Positions 34,865-44,351 of a DNA stretch of 64,000 nt are shown here, piece by piece. Each line of letters opens with the position of its first letter. The stretch's first letter is position 1. The stretch is from Candidatus Gastranaerophilales bacterium. Lineage in GTDB: Bacteria > Cyanobacteriota > Vampirovibrionia > Gastranaerophilales > Gastranaerophilaceae. The notes beneath the pieces were generated by a model that had not been told where the DNA came from, searched no databases, and worked only from the letters and a program-made list of their open reading frames with translations. A program made the position numbers and the translations under genes. The DNA lies in assembly GCA_944322545.1 (NCBI GenBank), contig CALUPF010000033.1, positions 1 through 64,000 on the forward strand. The letters run 5' to 3'.

Positions 34865-35890
34865 TTATCTGTAATCCGGCATACGCATAGCTTTTCTAAC
34901 ACCTTGAAGAACTTTTTCAGCTTCTTCTCTAGCTTTTTCATTGCCTTTTTTAATAATTTCATCCACAATTTCTGGATGTTCTTCGTAATATTTTCTTCTT
35001 TCACGAATTGGACGAAGTTTTTCATTCATCAATGCGCCTAATTCGCGCTTACAATCTGCACAACCACGTTTTCCAGCTATACACTCTTGTTGTACTTGTT
35101 TGATTTTTTCTTCATCTGCGAATGCTTGCCAATAAGAAAAAGCAACTTCACATTTATCAGGATGTCCTGGATCATCTTTTCTTGCGCGACTTCTATCTGT
35201 GATTGCTTTCATAACTTTTTTAGCTGTATCTTCTTCAGAATCAGAAATTTTTATGTCGTTATGGAAAGATTTGCCCATTTTTTGGCCATCAACACCTTTT
35301 AAAAGAGGTATTTGAGTCAATTTAGGTTTCGCTTCATTGAAAAATTCTGTTTTATACAAATTATTGAAACGTCTTGCAATATCTCTTGCAATTTCAATAT
35401 GTGCAACCTGATCAATCCCAACAGGAACATAATCAACATTAAAAGTCATAATATCTGCAGCCATCAAAACAGGATAACCTAAAAGTCCATAGCTAACGTT
35501 AGGTTTGTTTTCACCTTCTGTTCTAATCATTTTAGCTAAATCTTTTAGGGTTGGATCTCTTTCGACCCAGTTTTGAGGTGTAATCATACTCAAATAAACA
35601 TGCAATTCAGCGGTTTGAGGAACATGTGATTGAATATAAATATGAGATTTTTCAGGATCAATGCCGGCTGCAAGCCAATCTAAAACAACATTTCTTGTGT
35701 CTTCTTTAAGATTTTCTGTACAGTCAAATTTTGTAGTCAATGCGTGCCAATCAGCTACAAAAAAATAGCAGTCAAATTCATTTTGTAGTTTTACCCAGTT
35801 TGTTAAAACTCCAAGATAATGACCCAAATGAAGTCTTCCTGTTGGACGCATTCCTGAAACAATTCTGCCTTTTTTATTATTTTCGCTCAT
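34865..35890 (-). CDS. trpS: Tryptophanyl-tRNA synthetase
   Basis: About 341 residues. Class I motifs are RPTGRLHLGHYLGVL (HIGH variant HLGH) and KGVDGQKMGKSFHND (KMSKS variant KMGKS). PVGIDQVAHIEIARDIARRFN is the family's ATP/Trp site. Of two in-frame ATGs (35896 and 35890) the second has AAGGA at 6 nt, while for the first the AGGA touches the ATG. A TATAAT box on this strand lies at 35921-35926. It leads the trpS-coaBC-nif3 operon. A Cys cluster (CIAGKRGCADCKRELG) is an insertion often found in bacterial TrpRS of this subgroup. Confidence 0.95.
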   Translation of the reverse strand: MSENNKKGRIVSGMRPTGRLHLGHYLGVLTNWVKLQNEFDCYFFVADWHALTTKFDCTENLKEDTRNVVLDWLAAGIDPEKSHIYIQSHVPQTAELHVYLSMITPQNWVERDPTLKDLAKMIRTEGENKPNVSYGLLGYPVLMAADIMTFNVDYVPVGIDQVAHIEIARDIARRFNNLYKTEFFNEAKPKLTQIPLLKGVDGQKMGKSFHNDIKISDSEEDTAKKVMKAITDRSRARKDDPGHPDKCEVAFSYWQAFADEEKIKQVQQECIAGKRGCADCKRELGALMNEKLRPIRERRKYYEEHPEIVDEIIKKGNEKAREEAEKVLQGVRKAMRMPDYR

Positions 35891-35997
35891 ATTCATTCCT
35901 TACCATAACCTTATAACCGAATTATATAACAAATACGTTAAGTTGTATTTTGCTTTTTTATTTAATAAAATTATTTTGATAGTGGAAGGAGTTATTA

Positions 35998-36861
35998 ATG
36001 TTTAAATTAATAGAAAAGTGTAATTTCTTTTTGCATCTTATACCTGATGCTTTGCATAATAAATTTTTCGTAACCTTTTTACATGTGCTTTTCTTTTTAG
36101 TTGTGATAAAAATTGCTAATATAGTTATAGAAAGAATTTTAGACAAGCTATGTAATTGCAAAGACGATTTTGAATTTCGAAAACAACTTGCAACATTAAA
36201 ATCAATAATAAAATCAATCACTGACACAGTAATTATTGCTTTTGCAGTTATGTTTATTTTAAACAACCTAGGAATTGATATACGACCAATACTTACTGCT
36301 GCAGGTGTGTTAGGTGTGGCAGTTGGTTTCGGTGCACAAAGATTTTTTTCAGATATCATTACAGGCTTCTCTCTTTTGCTTGAAGGTCAAGTAAGAGTTG
36401 GAGATTTTGTGGAGATTTCTGGACACAAAGGTGTTGTTGAAAAAGCTGATATCAAACTAGTACAGCTTCGTGATTTGCAAGGAAGAGTTCATTATATAAG
36501 AAACGGTATGATTGATATTGTGACTAATTACACAAGAGATTATTCTTACTACGTATTTGATTTTGGAATTGCATATAAAGAAGATGTAGACAAAGTCATA
36601 GATGTATTGAAAAAACTAGATGAAGAGTTTCGCTTGCAGGCAGAGTTCAAAAATGAAATTCTTGCACCATTAGAGATTTTAGGACTTGAAGAATTTGGTG
36701 ATTCTGCAATTGTTATAAGAGCAAGATACAGAACAAACCCTATAAAACAATGGTATGTTGGACGTGAATTTAACAAAGCTGTTAAAAAAAGATTTGATGA
36801 GTTAGGTATTGAAATCCCTTTCCCTCAAAGATCGATTCATATTGTGAAAGACGAAAACTAA
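35998..36861 (+). CDS. mscS: Small-conductance mechanosensitive channel (MscS family)
   Basis: 287 residues. Two or three N-terminal membrane helices lead to the pore helix TAAGVLGVAVGFGAQRFFSDIITGFSLLLEGQVRVGDFVEISG, the MscS signature, followed by the beta domain (VVEKADIKLVQLRDLQGRVHYIRNG) and the alpha/beta C-terminal vestibule. It opens on membrane tension and releases solutes on hypo-osmotic shock. A strong ribosome site (GGAAGGAG) precedes the ATG. Confidence 0.94.
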   Translation: MFKLIEKCNFFLHLIPDALHNKFFVTFLHVLFFLVVIKIANIVIERILDKLCNCKDDFEFRKQLATLKSIIKSITDTVIIAFAVMFILNNLGIDIRPILTAAGVLGVAVGFGAQRFFSDIITGFSLLLEGQVRVGDFVEISGHKGVVEKADIKLVQLRDLQGRVHYIRNGMIDIVTNYTRDYSYYVFDFGIAYKEDVDKVIDVLKKLDEEFRLQAEFKNEILAPLEILGLEEFGDSAIVIRARYRTNPIKQWYVGREFNKAVKKRFDELGIEIPFPQRSIHIVKDEN

Positions 36862-36920
36862 TTTTTAAAAATCTTTCATGATAAAATAATGAAAGTCTAA
36901 ACAATAAAAAGGAAAGAAAA

Positions 36921-37319
36921 TTGTCTGAAATTAGTTCTTATAAACTATCAAGTGTAATTGCAAGAATTCTTGATGATAAATTAGCAAAAGATATAACTAT
37001 TTTAAATATTAGCAATGTTTCAGTTTTGGCTGATTATTTTGTAATTTGTTCTGCTGATACAAATACTCAAGTAAAGGCTTTGACTGGTTATGTTAGAGAT
37101 AGAATTAAACACCTTTTTGATCGTCTTCCTTCTGGTGAAGAAAACGATTTAAAAAACAGATGGAACCTACTTGATTATGGTGATGTGATTGTACATATTT
37201 TACACAGAGAAGAACGTGAAATGTATGCAATCGAAAAATTCTGGTCACACGCTCATAAAGTAGAAAAAGAAGATTGGGAAGCAGAATCAAAAGAATATTC
37301 TCAATATGAAAATCAATAA
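36921..37319 (+). CDS. rsfS: Ribosomal silencing factor RsfS
   Basis: 132 residues. The start is TTG at 36921 with AAGGAAAG upstream. Family motifs are ILDISN-like ITILNISNVSVLADYFVICSADTNTQVKAL and the C-terminal NRWNLLDYGDVIVHILHREEREMYAIEKFW. RsfS binds L14 and keeps 50S and 30S subunits apart when nutrients are short. An extended -10 box (TGATAAAAT, 36879-36887) lies upstream. Its stop abuts the stop of the convergent peptidase gene with no gap. Confidence 0.94.
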   Translation: MSEISSYKLSSVIARILDDKLAKDITILNISNVSVLADYFVICSADTNTQVKALTGYVRDRIKHLFDRLPSGEENDLKNRWNLLDYGDVIVHILHREEREMYAIEKFWSHAHKVEKEDWEAESKEYSQYENQ

Positions 37320-40235
37320 TTAATCTGTTGATTTAACTGATGAGTTTTTCAATGTATCTTCACTAGCAATAACAGTTGTAACAGAAGGTCTAGAGAAGAT
37401 ATATTTTGCTGCGTTTTGAATATCTTCTGGAGTTATAGTATCAATCAACTTCAATTTTTCTGCAGTTGCTGCAGGGCCATAAATACTTTCTTTTGTATCA
37501 CTTAAAACAACTGTCTGAGAAGCCGAAGACTCAATTGAATTGAGCAGTTTATTTTTTATTCTCAACTTTGCACCATTCAATTCTTCTTCTGAAACTTTTT
37601 CGTTCATTATTTTTTGAATATGTTTTTTGAAACCATTTAAAGATTTTTCAACATTATCATATTTGATGTCATTAGCTTCTTTATCATCAGTTGTCGTTTT
37701 TATTCCAAGCGTAATTATTCCGGAATTGCCAACAAAATCCAAAGCAGATTCAACACGATATGCAAGTTTTTGTTTTTCTCTTAAATCGTTAAACAATCTA
37801 GAGTATGGGCCATCACCTAAAATTGTATTTAAAAGATAAAATGTCACCTGATCCTTAGGGTTATAATTTGTTTTGAATTTATAACACTGCGCTATATCTG
37901 CCTGTTTTGCTGGTTTTGATTTAGTAATAATTTTATCTTTATCAAGATCTGAATAAATATCAAAATGGCCTATTTTAAAAGGTTTAAAATTATTAAACCC
38001 AAGTGACAATTTATCAACAATTGTCTTTTCTAACTCAGGATTTTTTTCTGTTGGGGCAGTGAATACTGCTTTAGACATTGAATTTTGTATTAGATAATTA
38101 AACAAACCCTGAACTTCAGATAATGTGATACTATCTAAAGTTTTCAAAATTTCATCTTTTCCTGCCATTTGAGGTCTGTTAGGATAAAGCTTTTCTAATG
38201 ACAATTCAACGGCACTCGTTTCAGAATTTAAAAGTGCTTCCTTGACCATCTTTTTAGCATAATCAAAACTTTTTTCTGTCATTCTAGGATTAGCAAAAAC
38301 TTCTTTTATTGAATCGATAGCTAATCCAACATCTTGTGAAAGTGATTGACTAGAAGCAGTCAACGTAGCAAAACCGGCATCAAAATGCAAGTTCATTCCT
38401 GCTTTGTGAACTTTTTCATAAAAAGCATCATAATTTTTGTCTTTAGTTCCTTCGTTTAACATAACAGAAAGAATTAAAGGAACTGCTGGTTTAACATTTG
38501 CTGGTTGTTCCGTCTCAAATGTAATACCACAACTAGCTATATCTGAAGTGTTTGGGTTTAAAATAATCTCCATGTTATTAGCTAATTTGTATTGTTTGAT
38601 TTTATTAAGATCAAAAGTTTTGTCTTCAATCCTGCCTTTAAAAGCTGGAACTTTATGATTAATACCCTGAACAGCAGTATTTTGAGGAATTGAATTATTA
38701 ACTTGATTGTAGCTTTTTGCTATGTCTGCATCACTTACTGACTGAGGATGAACCACTGATAATGATACTTTGTTTAAATCCAAATATTTTTTAGCAAACG
38801 CCGAAATATCTTCAGGCGTGATACTGTCTAGTATAGGAATATATTTTTCAACATAATCAATACTATCATCTAACAGAGAATTACCTAGCAAGGAATTCAA
38901 CAATTCTGAATTTTCTGAGACTTGAGAATAAGTCATTTTCAAATACTTTTTAGAGACATCAAGCTCATCTTTTGATAATGGCTGATAAGCTAATTTATTT
39001 ATCTCATCATAAATCGTTTTAATTACAGTTTCTGTTTTTTCAGGAGATGCTTGAGAACCAATAATTATAGCTTTAGGATCTTGCGGCCTGTTTCCAATTC
39101 TTTCAATATTCATTGAAGCACCAGATTGCTGCTTATTCAAAGCTTTACTGATTCTTGCTCCTTTGTAACCTAAAAGAGAAGACATCAACAATTCAAGCAT
39201 TATGTTTTCTTTTGCATTGCTATTTTGAGGACCAGCAAAGCCCATAATAATCGTTGAAGCTTCAGCCTTAGGCATTTTTAAATCAGTTCTGATAGCTTTT
39301 TGAATGGGTCTAAATTCTTCATATTTTCTGTTTTCAACAGGCACATTTTTGAATTTGTTGAAATACTTAGCAACTGTATCTATTGCTGTTTTTTCATCAA
39401 TTTCACCTGTGATAACAGTTGTACAGTTATCTGGCGTATACCACAAATTGTAATAATCTAATGTATCTTTGTTAGTCAGATTATTTATATTGGCAACTGT
39501 ACCAGCAACTAAATCAGGAGAAGTTGTTTGAATTTGGAAAAGGTTTTTAATACAACTATTCATCGCCATGTTTTCTGGCCTGTCGCCCACCATACTAATT
39601 TCAGAAGTTACAGGGCCTTTTTCTTTTTCCACCATTTCTGGTGTATGGGCAGGCGATTGAAGCATTTTGGAATGAATAGAAACAGAAGTGTCCCAATCTT
39701 TATCCTGAAGAAGTTGCGATGTTATGTAATAATCAGTTTGCGCAAAACCAGTTGAAGCATTGGTCATTGCGCCCATATCATTTACTATTTTGAAGAAATC
39801 ACCAGCATTTAACCCATCAGTTGTTCCATTAAATGCCATATGTTCGTTAAAATGGCTGATTCCTCTTTTTTCATCAGGTTCATTCATAGAACCAACATTA
39901 AAATATGATTTAAGAACTGTAGGGCCTTTTTTATTTAAAATTACTACCTTTTGACCATTTGCCATTTTGTAGTATTTTGCGTTGTTTGAAAAAGGAAGTT
40001 CAATCTCTCCAATGAATTTATAAGGCATAGGTGCCTGTGCAATGCTTTGGGCTTTCAAAGCTTCTGCCGCTGTTGTTCCGTTTGTTTGTGAAGCAGTGCT
40101 TGGGATATTCTTCTCAGTTTTTTGAGTTTCAATCTGTGTCGGCACCGTCTGAGTAATAGGATTTTGTGCGGCAAAATTTTTATGCACAGGCACTTTATTA
40201 AAATTGTTTTGCAAATTAAGAATACTTAATTTCAT
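37320..40235 (-). CDS. Tandem M16 zinc peptidase (pitrilysin/processing-peptidase family)
   Basis: 971 residues, two M16 modules. The first has the inverted zinc motif HFNEH (residues about 128-132) in RGISHFNEHMAFNGT, with a third ligand Glu expected in VEKEKGPVTSEISM. The second half lacks HxxEH and has the R/Y pair of inactive halves (GDGPYSRLFNDLREKQKLAYRVESAL). No typical signal peptide is present. The N-terminus is a 70-residue, Gln/Thr/Pro-rich region that carries NFAAQN, a motif like those of other proteins here. The substrate is unknown. No ribosome site was clear. Confidence 0.9.
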   Translation of the reverse strand: MKLSILNLQNNFNKVPVHKNFAAQNPITQTVPTQIETQKTEKNIPSTASQTNGTTAAEALKAQSIAQAPMPYKFIGEIELPFSNNAKYYKMANGQKVVILNKKGPTVLKSYFNVGSMNEPDEKRGISHFNEHMAFNGTTDGLNAGDFFKIVNDMGAMTNASTGFAQTDYYITSQLLQDKDWDTSVSIHSKMLQSPAHTPEMVEKEKGPVTSEISMVGDRPENMAMNSCIKNLFQIQTTSPDLVAGTVANINNLTNKDTLDYYNLWYTPDNCTTVITGEIDEKTAIDTVAKYFNKFKNVPVENRKYEEFRPIQKAIRTDLKMPKAEASTIIMGFAGPQNSNAKENIMLELLMSSLLGYKGARISKALNKQQSGASMNIERIGNRPQDPKAIIIGSQASPEKTETVIKTIYDEINKLAYQPLSKDELDVSKKYLKMTYSQVSENSELLNSLLGNSLLDDSIDYVEKYIPILDSITPEDISAFAKKYLDLNKVSLSVVHPQSVSDADIAKSYNQVNNSIPQNTAVQGINHKVPAFKGRIEDKTFDLNKIKQYKLANNMEIILNPNTSDIASCGITFETEQPANVKPAVPLILSVMLNEGTKDKNYDAFYEKVHKAGMNLHFDAGFATLTASSQSLSQDVGLAIDSIKEVFANPRMTEKSFDYAKKMVKEALLNSETSAVELSLEKLYPNRPQMAGKDEILKTLDSITLSEVQGLFNYLIQNSMSKAVFTAPTEKNPELEKTIVDKLSLGFNNFKPFKIGHFDIYSDLDKDKIITKSKPAKQADIAQCYKFKTNYNPKDQVTFYLLNTILGDGPYSRLFNDLREKQKLAYRVESALDFVGNSGIITLGIKTTTDDKEANDIKYDNVEKSLNGFKKHIQKIMNEKVSEEELNGAKLRIKNKLLNSIESSASQTVVLSDTKESIYGPAATAEKLKLIDTITPEDIQNAAKYIFSRPSVTTVIASEDTLKNSSVKSTD

Positions 40236-40336
40236 AGACCCTTAAACACTTCCTTGTTTTGTTAAAGTTTCGACAAGATTAAAAATTTACAATTTAATGT
40301 TTCAATTTTTATAAAACTTAACAAACAGAAAAAATT

Positions 40337-40885
40337 TTACTCGTTTTCAAAATCAATACACCCCATACGCATAAATGCTAATTTTGCAGTTTGCTTAATA
40401 ACTGGGTCATCGTTGTCTTCTGCAAGCTTCCAAAACGGATTTGTCTTTTTTGACTTTTCTACATCCAATTCAGCTTGCCAAATTCTTTGCTGTCCTTCTT
40501 CTTTTGTTGCATAGCGTCCAAACAAAAACATGCTCTCTTTTGAAGAAGGATCTGCAATTTTCATAAGACCCCACAATGCTTGATTCAAGTTAGATTTTTG
40601 TACACAACATCTAGGATCAAGACCAGCAACAATAAACTTTGATTGACGATTTTTAGGCTGTTCGATTTCAACAATTATTCCATCCTCAATTTCTTTCAAT
40701 CTTAGTCTAGTATCTTTATCTTCTTTTTCTAGTGACTTTTGAGCAACCAATAGCTCATCAAATCCAGCACTATCTTCTTTTATTAATTTTTTCGCAAAAG
40801 TTTCAAAATTTTGATCATAAACGATTTTAGCTTTGAAATTTTTAGACGAAAAAGCCCTCGAGCTGTTTACAGCCGAAATTCGCAT
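40337..40885 (-). CDS. Hypothetical protein with NFKA N-terminal motif
   Basis: 182 residues, not recognised. It has a strong ribosome site (AAGGAG, 7 nt). The N-terminus MRISAVNSSRAFSSKNFKAK resembles the opening of the peptidase downstream and of the 5885 gene. The rest is soluble and charged, with a segment (SKFIVAGLDPRCCVQKSNLNQALWGLMKI) containing a Cys pair. It lies 15 nt after the activase-like gene on the same strand. Confidence 0.68.
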   Translation of the reverse strand: MRISAVNSSRAFSSKNFKAKIVYDQNFETFAKKLIKEDSAGFDELLVAQKSLEKEDKDTRLRLKEIEDGIIVEIEQPKNRQSKFIVAGLDPRCCVQKSNLNQALWGLMKIADPSSKESMFLFGRYATKEEGQQRIWQAELDVEKSKKTNPFWKLAEDNDDPVIKQTAKLAFMRMGCIDFENE

Positions 40886-40900
40886 TTATATCTCCTTAAA

Positions 40901-42052
40901 TTATTTTACAGCTTCCACTTCTACTTGTTTTGCTTGTTGTTCTTTTCTTCTTTTACGTCTTCTCATCAAGTCAACGAATGCTTCAAGACGCGTTATGTAT
41001 CCGGCTTTACCTGTTTGTTCATCCATTATCAATGGCAAAATAGGAATATCACAGTTTTCTCTCATTGCTGGGAAGAAGTTCTGTGACATAATTTCAGGCA
41101 TACAAGTAAATGGGCTTATGTGAATAATGCCATCTTTTCCATTTTCATTTGCAAAAATGATATCAGAAACACACTCTAAAGAATCTCCGCCTATGTCTCT
41201 TCTTAAATAAGGTTTGGCAAGACGAACTGCGCGTTCTAAGTGAGTTTCACCTTTAACAAACATTTTAGGAATAATTGCATCCTTCAAAAAGCTTGAAATT
41301 GTTAGAGTTCTTCTTGTTTCAACACCCATTCTTCCCAACTCTCTTTCGATATTTTGGTTAGAAAAAGGATCTTGAACCATATATATTTCACCTGTTAAAT
41401 CAACGTATAAAACATCTCTATTAGGATCAATTTCAACTTTCTTCATTTCAGCAGCTGCTTTTTTCTCAGCTTTTTTCAAATCTTTTGTGTGATTAGCTTC
41501 ATAAATAAGCTTCATTCCATTTTTGAAAGCTCTTTCAGCTGAGCCAACTTTTACTTCACGAGCTCTATAATAAGCAAGAAGATTTTCCATTCTATCAGCA
41601 GCAAAAACTTTTCTAAAAGCAAAAATTATAGCTCTAATAATTGTAATAGGATTTTTAACACCAGTAAGCTCAGTTAAAAATCTAAACATACCTTTGATTC
41701 CATCATACAATTGAAGCTCGATATAATTTGCATGGTAGCCCATATCTTCTAAAGTATTTTGAATACCTGCTCCATATTCACCCAAACGACAAATACCAGG
41801 TGAAGAAATCATAGCAACATAATCAGCTCCACCTTCAATAGCTTCAATAAAATTTCCAAGAATCAATTTATATGGCAAACAAATAGATTCAGGACTGTTT
41901 TTAGTACCCAAAGACAACGTTCTTTTGCTTGTATATGGTGGAATATATGGTTCTACACCAAGTCTTCTTAACGCTGAACCCCAAGCTATATAGATATTTC
42001 CCATATGAGGGAACGCTACTTTAATTTTTTCTTTTTTGTTTTTTTCTGCCAT
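40901..42052 (-). CDS. Acyl-CoA dehydratase activase-related protein (CoA enzyme activase / DUF2229-like)
   Basis: 383 residues from the ATG at 42052, preferred over an upstream TTG because of GGGTAAG at 6 nt. The protein opens KVAFPHMGNIYIAWGSALRRLGVE, with ICLPYKLILGNFIEAIEGGADYVAMISSPGICRLGEYG, and near its end HISPFTCMPEIMSQN. This pattern of Cys (SPESICLP, PGICRLG, PFTCMPE) is that of the 2-hydroxyacyl-CoA dehydratase component/activase superfamily, with a [4Fe-4S] cluster expected. No dehydratase partner or ATPase activase subunit is encoded in the window, so it may be an orphan. The C-terminus is very basic (RRRKRRKEQQ). Confidence 0.72.
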   Translation of the reverse strand: MAEKNKKEKIKVAFPHMGNIYIAWGSALRRLGVEPYIPPYTSKRTLSLGTKNSPESICLPYKLILGNFIEAIEGGADYVAMISSPGICRLGEYGAGIQNTLEDMGYHANYIELQLYDGIKGMFRFLTELTGVKNPITIIRAIIFAFRKVFAADRMENLLAYYRAREVKVGSAERAFKNGMKLIYEANHTKDLKKAEKKAAAEMKKVEIDPNRDVLYVDLTGEIYMVQDPFSNQNIERELGRMGVETRRTLTISSFLKDAIIPKMFVKGETHLERAVRLAKPYLRRDIGGDSLECVSDIIFANENGKDGIIHISPFTCMPEIMSQNFFPAMRENCDIPILPLIMDEQTGKAGYITRLEAFVDLMRRRKRRKEQQAKQVEVEAVK

Positions 42053-42129
42053 AGTCTTACCCAAGTCTTTCTACAAGTTTATTATATCTTAAAGGAAACA
42101 CTTTGAGCAGTAATATTTACAAAGATTAA

Positions 42130-43239
42130 TTATTTTTGCACAGGCGCATTTGGGTTGTGAATGTGCATTTGTGGAGGGCCATTTTTACCATAGACAAATG
42201 CAAGTATTTCTGCAACTGCAACATACAATTCAGCAGGGATAACCTGATCAACCTTAACTAGTTTATACAACGAACGTGCTAATGGTTTGTTTTCTACAAT
42301 AGGAACATTGTTGGCTTTTGCAATTTCTCTAATTTTAAAGGCCATATAATCTACACCTTTAGCAACAACAACAGGTGCAGGAGCAATAGATTTATCATAT
42401 TTCAAAGCAACGGAAAAATGCGTAGGGTTTGCAACAACAACATCTGCCTGAGGAACAGCACTCATCATTTTTTGTTTCATAAATTGCATTTGAGCAGACT
42501 TGATTTTCGATTTGATAATCGGATCCCCTTCCATGTTTTTCCACTCGTCCTTGATTTCCTGTTTAGTCATTTTTATTGACTTGTTATATTCATAATCCTG
42601 ATATTTTTTATCAATAAACCCTAGAATCAACATTGCAATACAGATGTTGATGACCATTTGAGTTAAAATGCTTGCTAATACAGCAAAAGCTGTTGGGATA
42701 TCTACGCCTAACAAACCAAGGATTTCGTCTTTTCTTCCCATTACAGTTGTGAACCCAACATATCCAACAATGCCCATTTTTAAAAATGACTTTGTTATTT
42801 CGACCATATTCTTAGGCTCAAAAGGATTCATCATTTTTTTCAGCCCTTGAACAATGCCACTAGGTGTAAGTTTATCACCTTTAGGTTTTATTTTTTCTAA
42901 TGAAAAAAGCGCTCCTACTTGGATTCTTATAACAATAGCTGTAGCAACCATCAAACCAAGCATAAATGGCAATAAAATATCACCGGTTATTTTTGCATAT
43001 GGCGCAAAAAGCGCAATTATATCATCCACTTGTATTTCATCAGGATTAAGATGTGTAAAAGTATAATAAAGAAGATTTTGAAGCTTTTCTAGAATAATTG
43101 GCGACAAAACAAATAAAAGCCCGACCCCTGTAATCATGCTTAAAGCTGACGTCAAATCCTGACTTTTTGAAATATTCCCCTTTTTTCGTTCTTCCTCCCG
43201 CCGCTTGGGGGTGGCTTCTTCTGTTCTTTCGTCTGCCAT
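42130..43239 (-). CDS. flhB: Flagellar biosynthesis protein FlhB
   Basis: 369 residues. The N-terminus ADERTEEATPKRREEERKKGNISKSQDL is typical. Four membrane segments follow, and the cytoplasmic part has the self-cleaving NPTH in VVVANPTHFSVALKYD near residue 268. It is the switch protein of the flagellar type III export gate. It is the last gene of fliP-fliQ-fliR-flhB, with AGGA about 12 nt upstream of its ATG. Confidence 0.97.
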   Translation of the reverse strand: MADERTEEATPKRREEERKKGNISKSQDLTSALSMITGVGLLFVLSPIILEKLQNLLYYTFTHLNPDEIQVDDIIALFAPYAKITGDILLPFMLGLMVATAIVIRIQVGALFSLEKIKPKGDKLTPSGIVQGLKKMMNPFEPKNMVEITKSFLKMGIVGYVGFTTVMGRKDEILGLLGVDIPTAFAVLASILTQMVINICIAMLILGFIDKKYQDYEYNKSIKMTKQEIKDEWKNMEGDPIIKSKIKSAQMQFMKQKMMSAVPQADVVVANPTHFSVALKYDKSIAPAPVVVAKGVDYMAFKIREIAKANNVPIVENKPLARSLYKLVKVDQVIPAELYVAVAEILAFVYGKNGPPQMHIHNPNAPVQK

Positions 43240-43257
43240 TTTACTTACTTATCCTAG

Positions 43258-44052
43258 TTATATAAAAATTTCCATTATGCCTTTTATGTATGTTTCTGTC
43301 ACAGTAATCAAATAACTAACTGTTGGTGATAAAAACATCAATAAAAGAATCATCCCTACATATATTTTTAAAGGTATTGCAACCATAAATATGTTCATTT
43401 GAGGCATCATCTTAGACATAAATCCCATAAGAACCTCCGATACAAACATAACACAGAAAATCGGCAAAATCATGCTTATTCCGATAGAAAACATCTGACC
43501 TGATAGGTGCAAAACCTGAGATACAACTGAAGAATTAAAAACAAAATCAATTCCAGGAGGAAAACTCACAAAACTTTTATACAATGCAGCAAAAAGCCAT
43601 TGATGAGCATTTAAGCCAATAAACACCATTGCCATTATATAAGAGTACATTTGTGAAACAACCTGAGTGCTTTCTCCAGTCGTAGGATCTAACACTTGGC
43701 TCATAGAAATACCGATTTGAATACTTACAAATTCCCCACCTATTTGAACAGCAGAAAATATCAAAGTTGCAATAAAACCTATTATGTACCCTATTGAGAA
43801 CTCCCTAAAAAGATAAATTATCAATTCAGGCATACTATGAGGAACAACAAAATTTGCCGCCCCTGGTGACGCTGCCACCATAGGGAAAAGAATAAACGCA
43901 ACTAACGCACAAAGCCAAATTTTAACTTGTTCAGGAATTGGATATGTGGAAATTAAAGGCATAGAAAAAACCATGCCACTTATTCTCGTGAAAATTATCA
44001 TAAAAATCACGATGTTTACTGGGGATAACATTGTAAGAAGATTTGGCTCCAC
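43258..44052 (-). CDS. fliR: Flagellar biosynthesis protein FliR
   Basis: 264 residues with about six membrane segments. Family features include FTRISGMVFSMPLISTYPIPEQVKIWLCALVAFILFP, GEFVSIQIGISMSQVLDPTTGESTQVVSQMY and MSKMMPQMNIFMVAIPLKIYVGMILLL. FliR forms the export gate with FliP and FliQ. It lies between fliQ (12-nt gap) and flhB (18-nt gap). Confidence 0.96.
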   Translation of the reverse strand: MEPNLLTMLSPVNIVIFMIIFTRISGMVFSMPLISTYPIPEQVKIWLCALVAFILFPMVAASPGAANFVVPHSMPELIIYLFREFSIGYIIGFIATLIFSAVQIGGEFVSIQIGISMSQVLDPTTGESTQVVSQMYSYIMAMVFIGLNAHQWLFAALYKSFVSFPPGIDFVFNSSVVSQVLHLSGQMFSIGISMILPIFCVMFVSEVLMGFMSKMMPQMNIFMVAIPLKIYVGMILLLMFLSPTVSYLITVTETYIKGIMEIFI

Positions 44053-44064
44053 TCGTTTTACCCC

Positions 44065-44334
44065 TTACTTAATCATCGTTTGAACGTATTCAAACATCTC
44101 CGTTGTTCGTGAAACAAACATATTCAACATCCAAGGCAACAAAATAATCAGTGTCAAAATACCGGCGATTATTTTAGGAACAAATGTCAATGTTGATTCT
44201 TGAATTTGTGTAACCGCTTGAAAAACGCTAATCAAAAGACCTACAACCATACTGATAACAAGAATTGGTGTAGATAAAATCAATATTAAAATTAGGACAT
44301 TTTGTGTCAGTGTTAAAAATACTGAATCTTCCAT
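44065..44334 (-). CDS. fliQ: Flagellar biosynthesis protein FliQ
   Basis: 89 residues with two membrane helices, the family's usual size. STPILVISMVVGLLISVFQAVTQIQESTLTFVPKIIAGI is the FliQ signature. It forms part of the FliPQR export gate and is placed between fliP and fliR. Confidence 0.97.
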   Translation of the reverse strand: MEDSVFLTLTQNVLILILILSTPILVISMVVGLLISVFQAVTQIQESTLTFVPKIIAGILTLIILLPWMLNMFVSRTTEMFEYVQTMIK

Positions 44335-44351
44335 TTATTTTCCTTTTTATA

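Noticed and set aside
35897..35960. T-box or trp leader before trpS
   Set aside because: The leader is about 25 nt from the likely -10 box, too short for a T-box, and has no Trp codons in a leader peptide.
36873..36895. CTTTCAT/ATGAAAG hairpin between mscS and rsfS
   Set aside because: Only 7 bp with a 9-nt loop and no T-run, and it overlaps the likely -10 box of rsfS; not a terminator.
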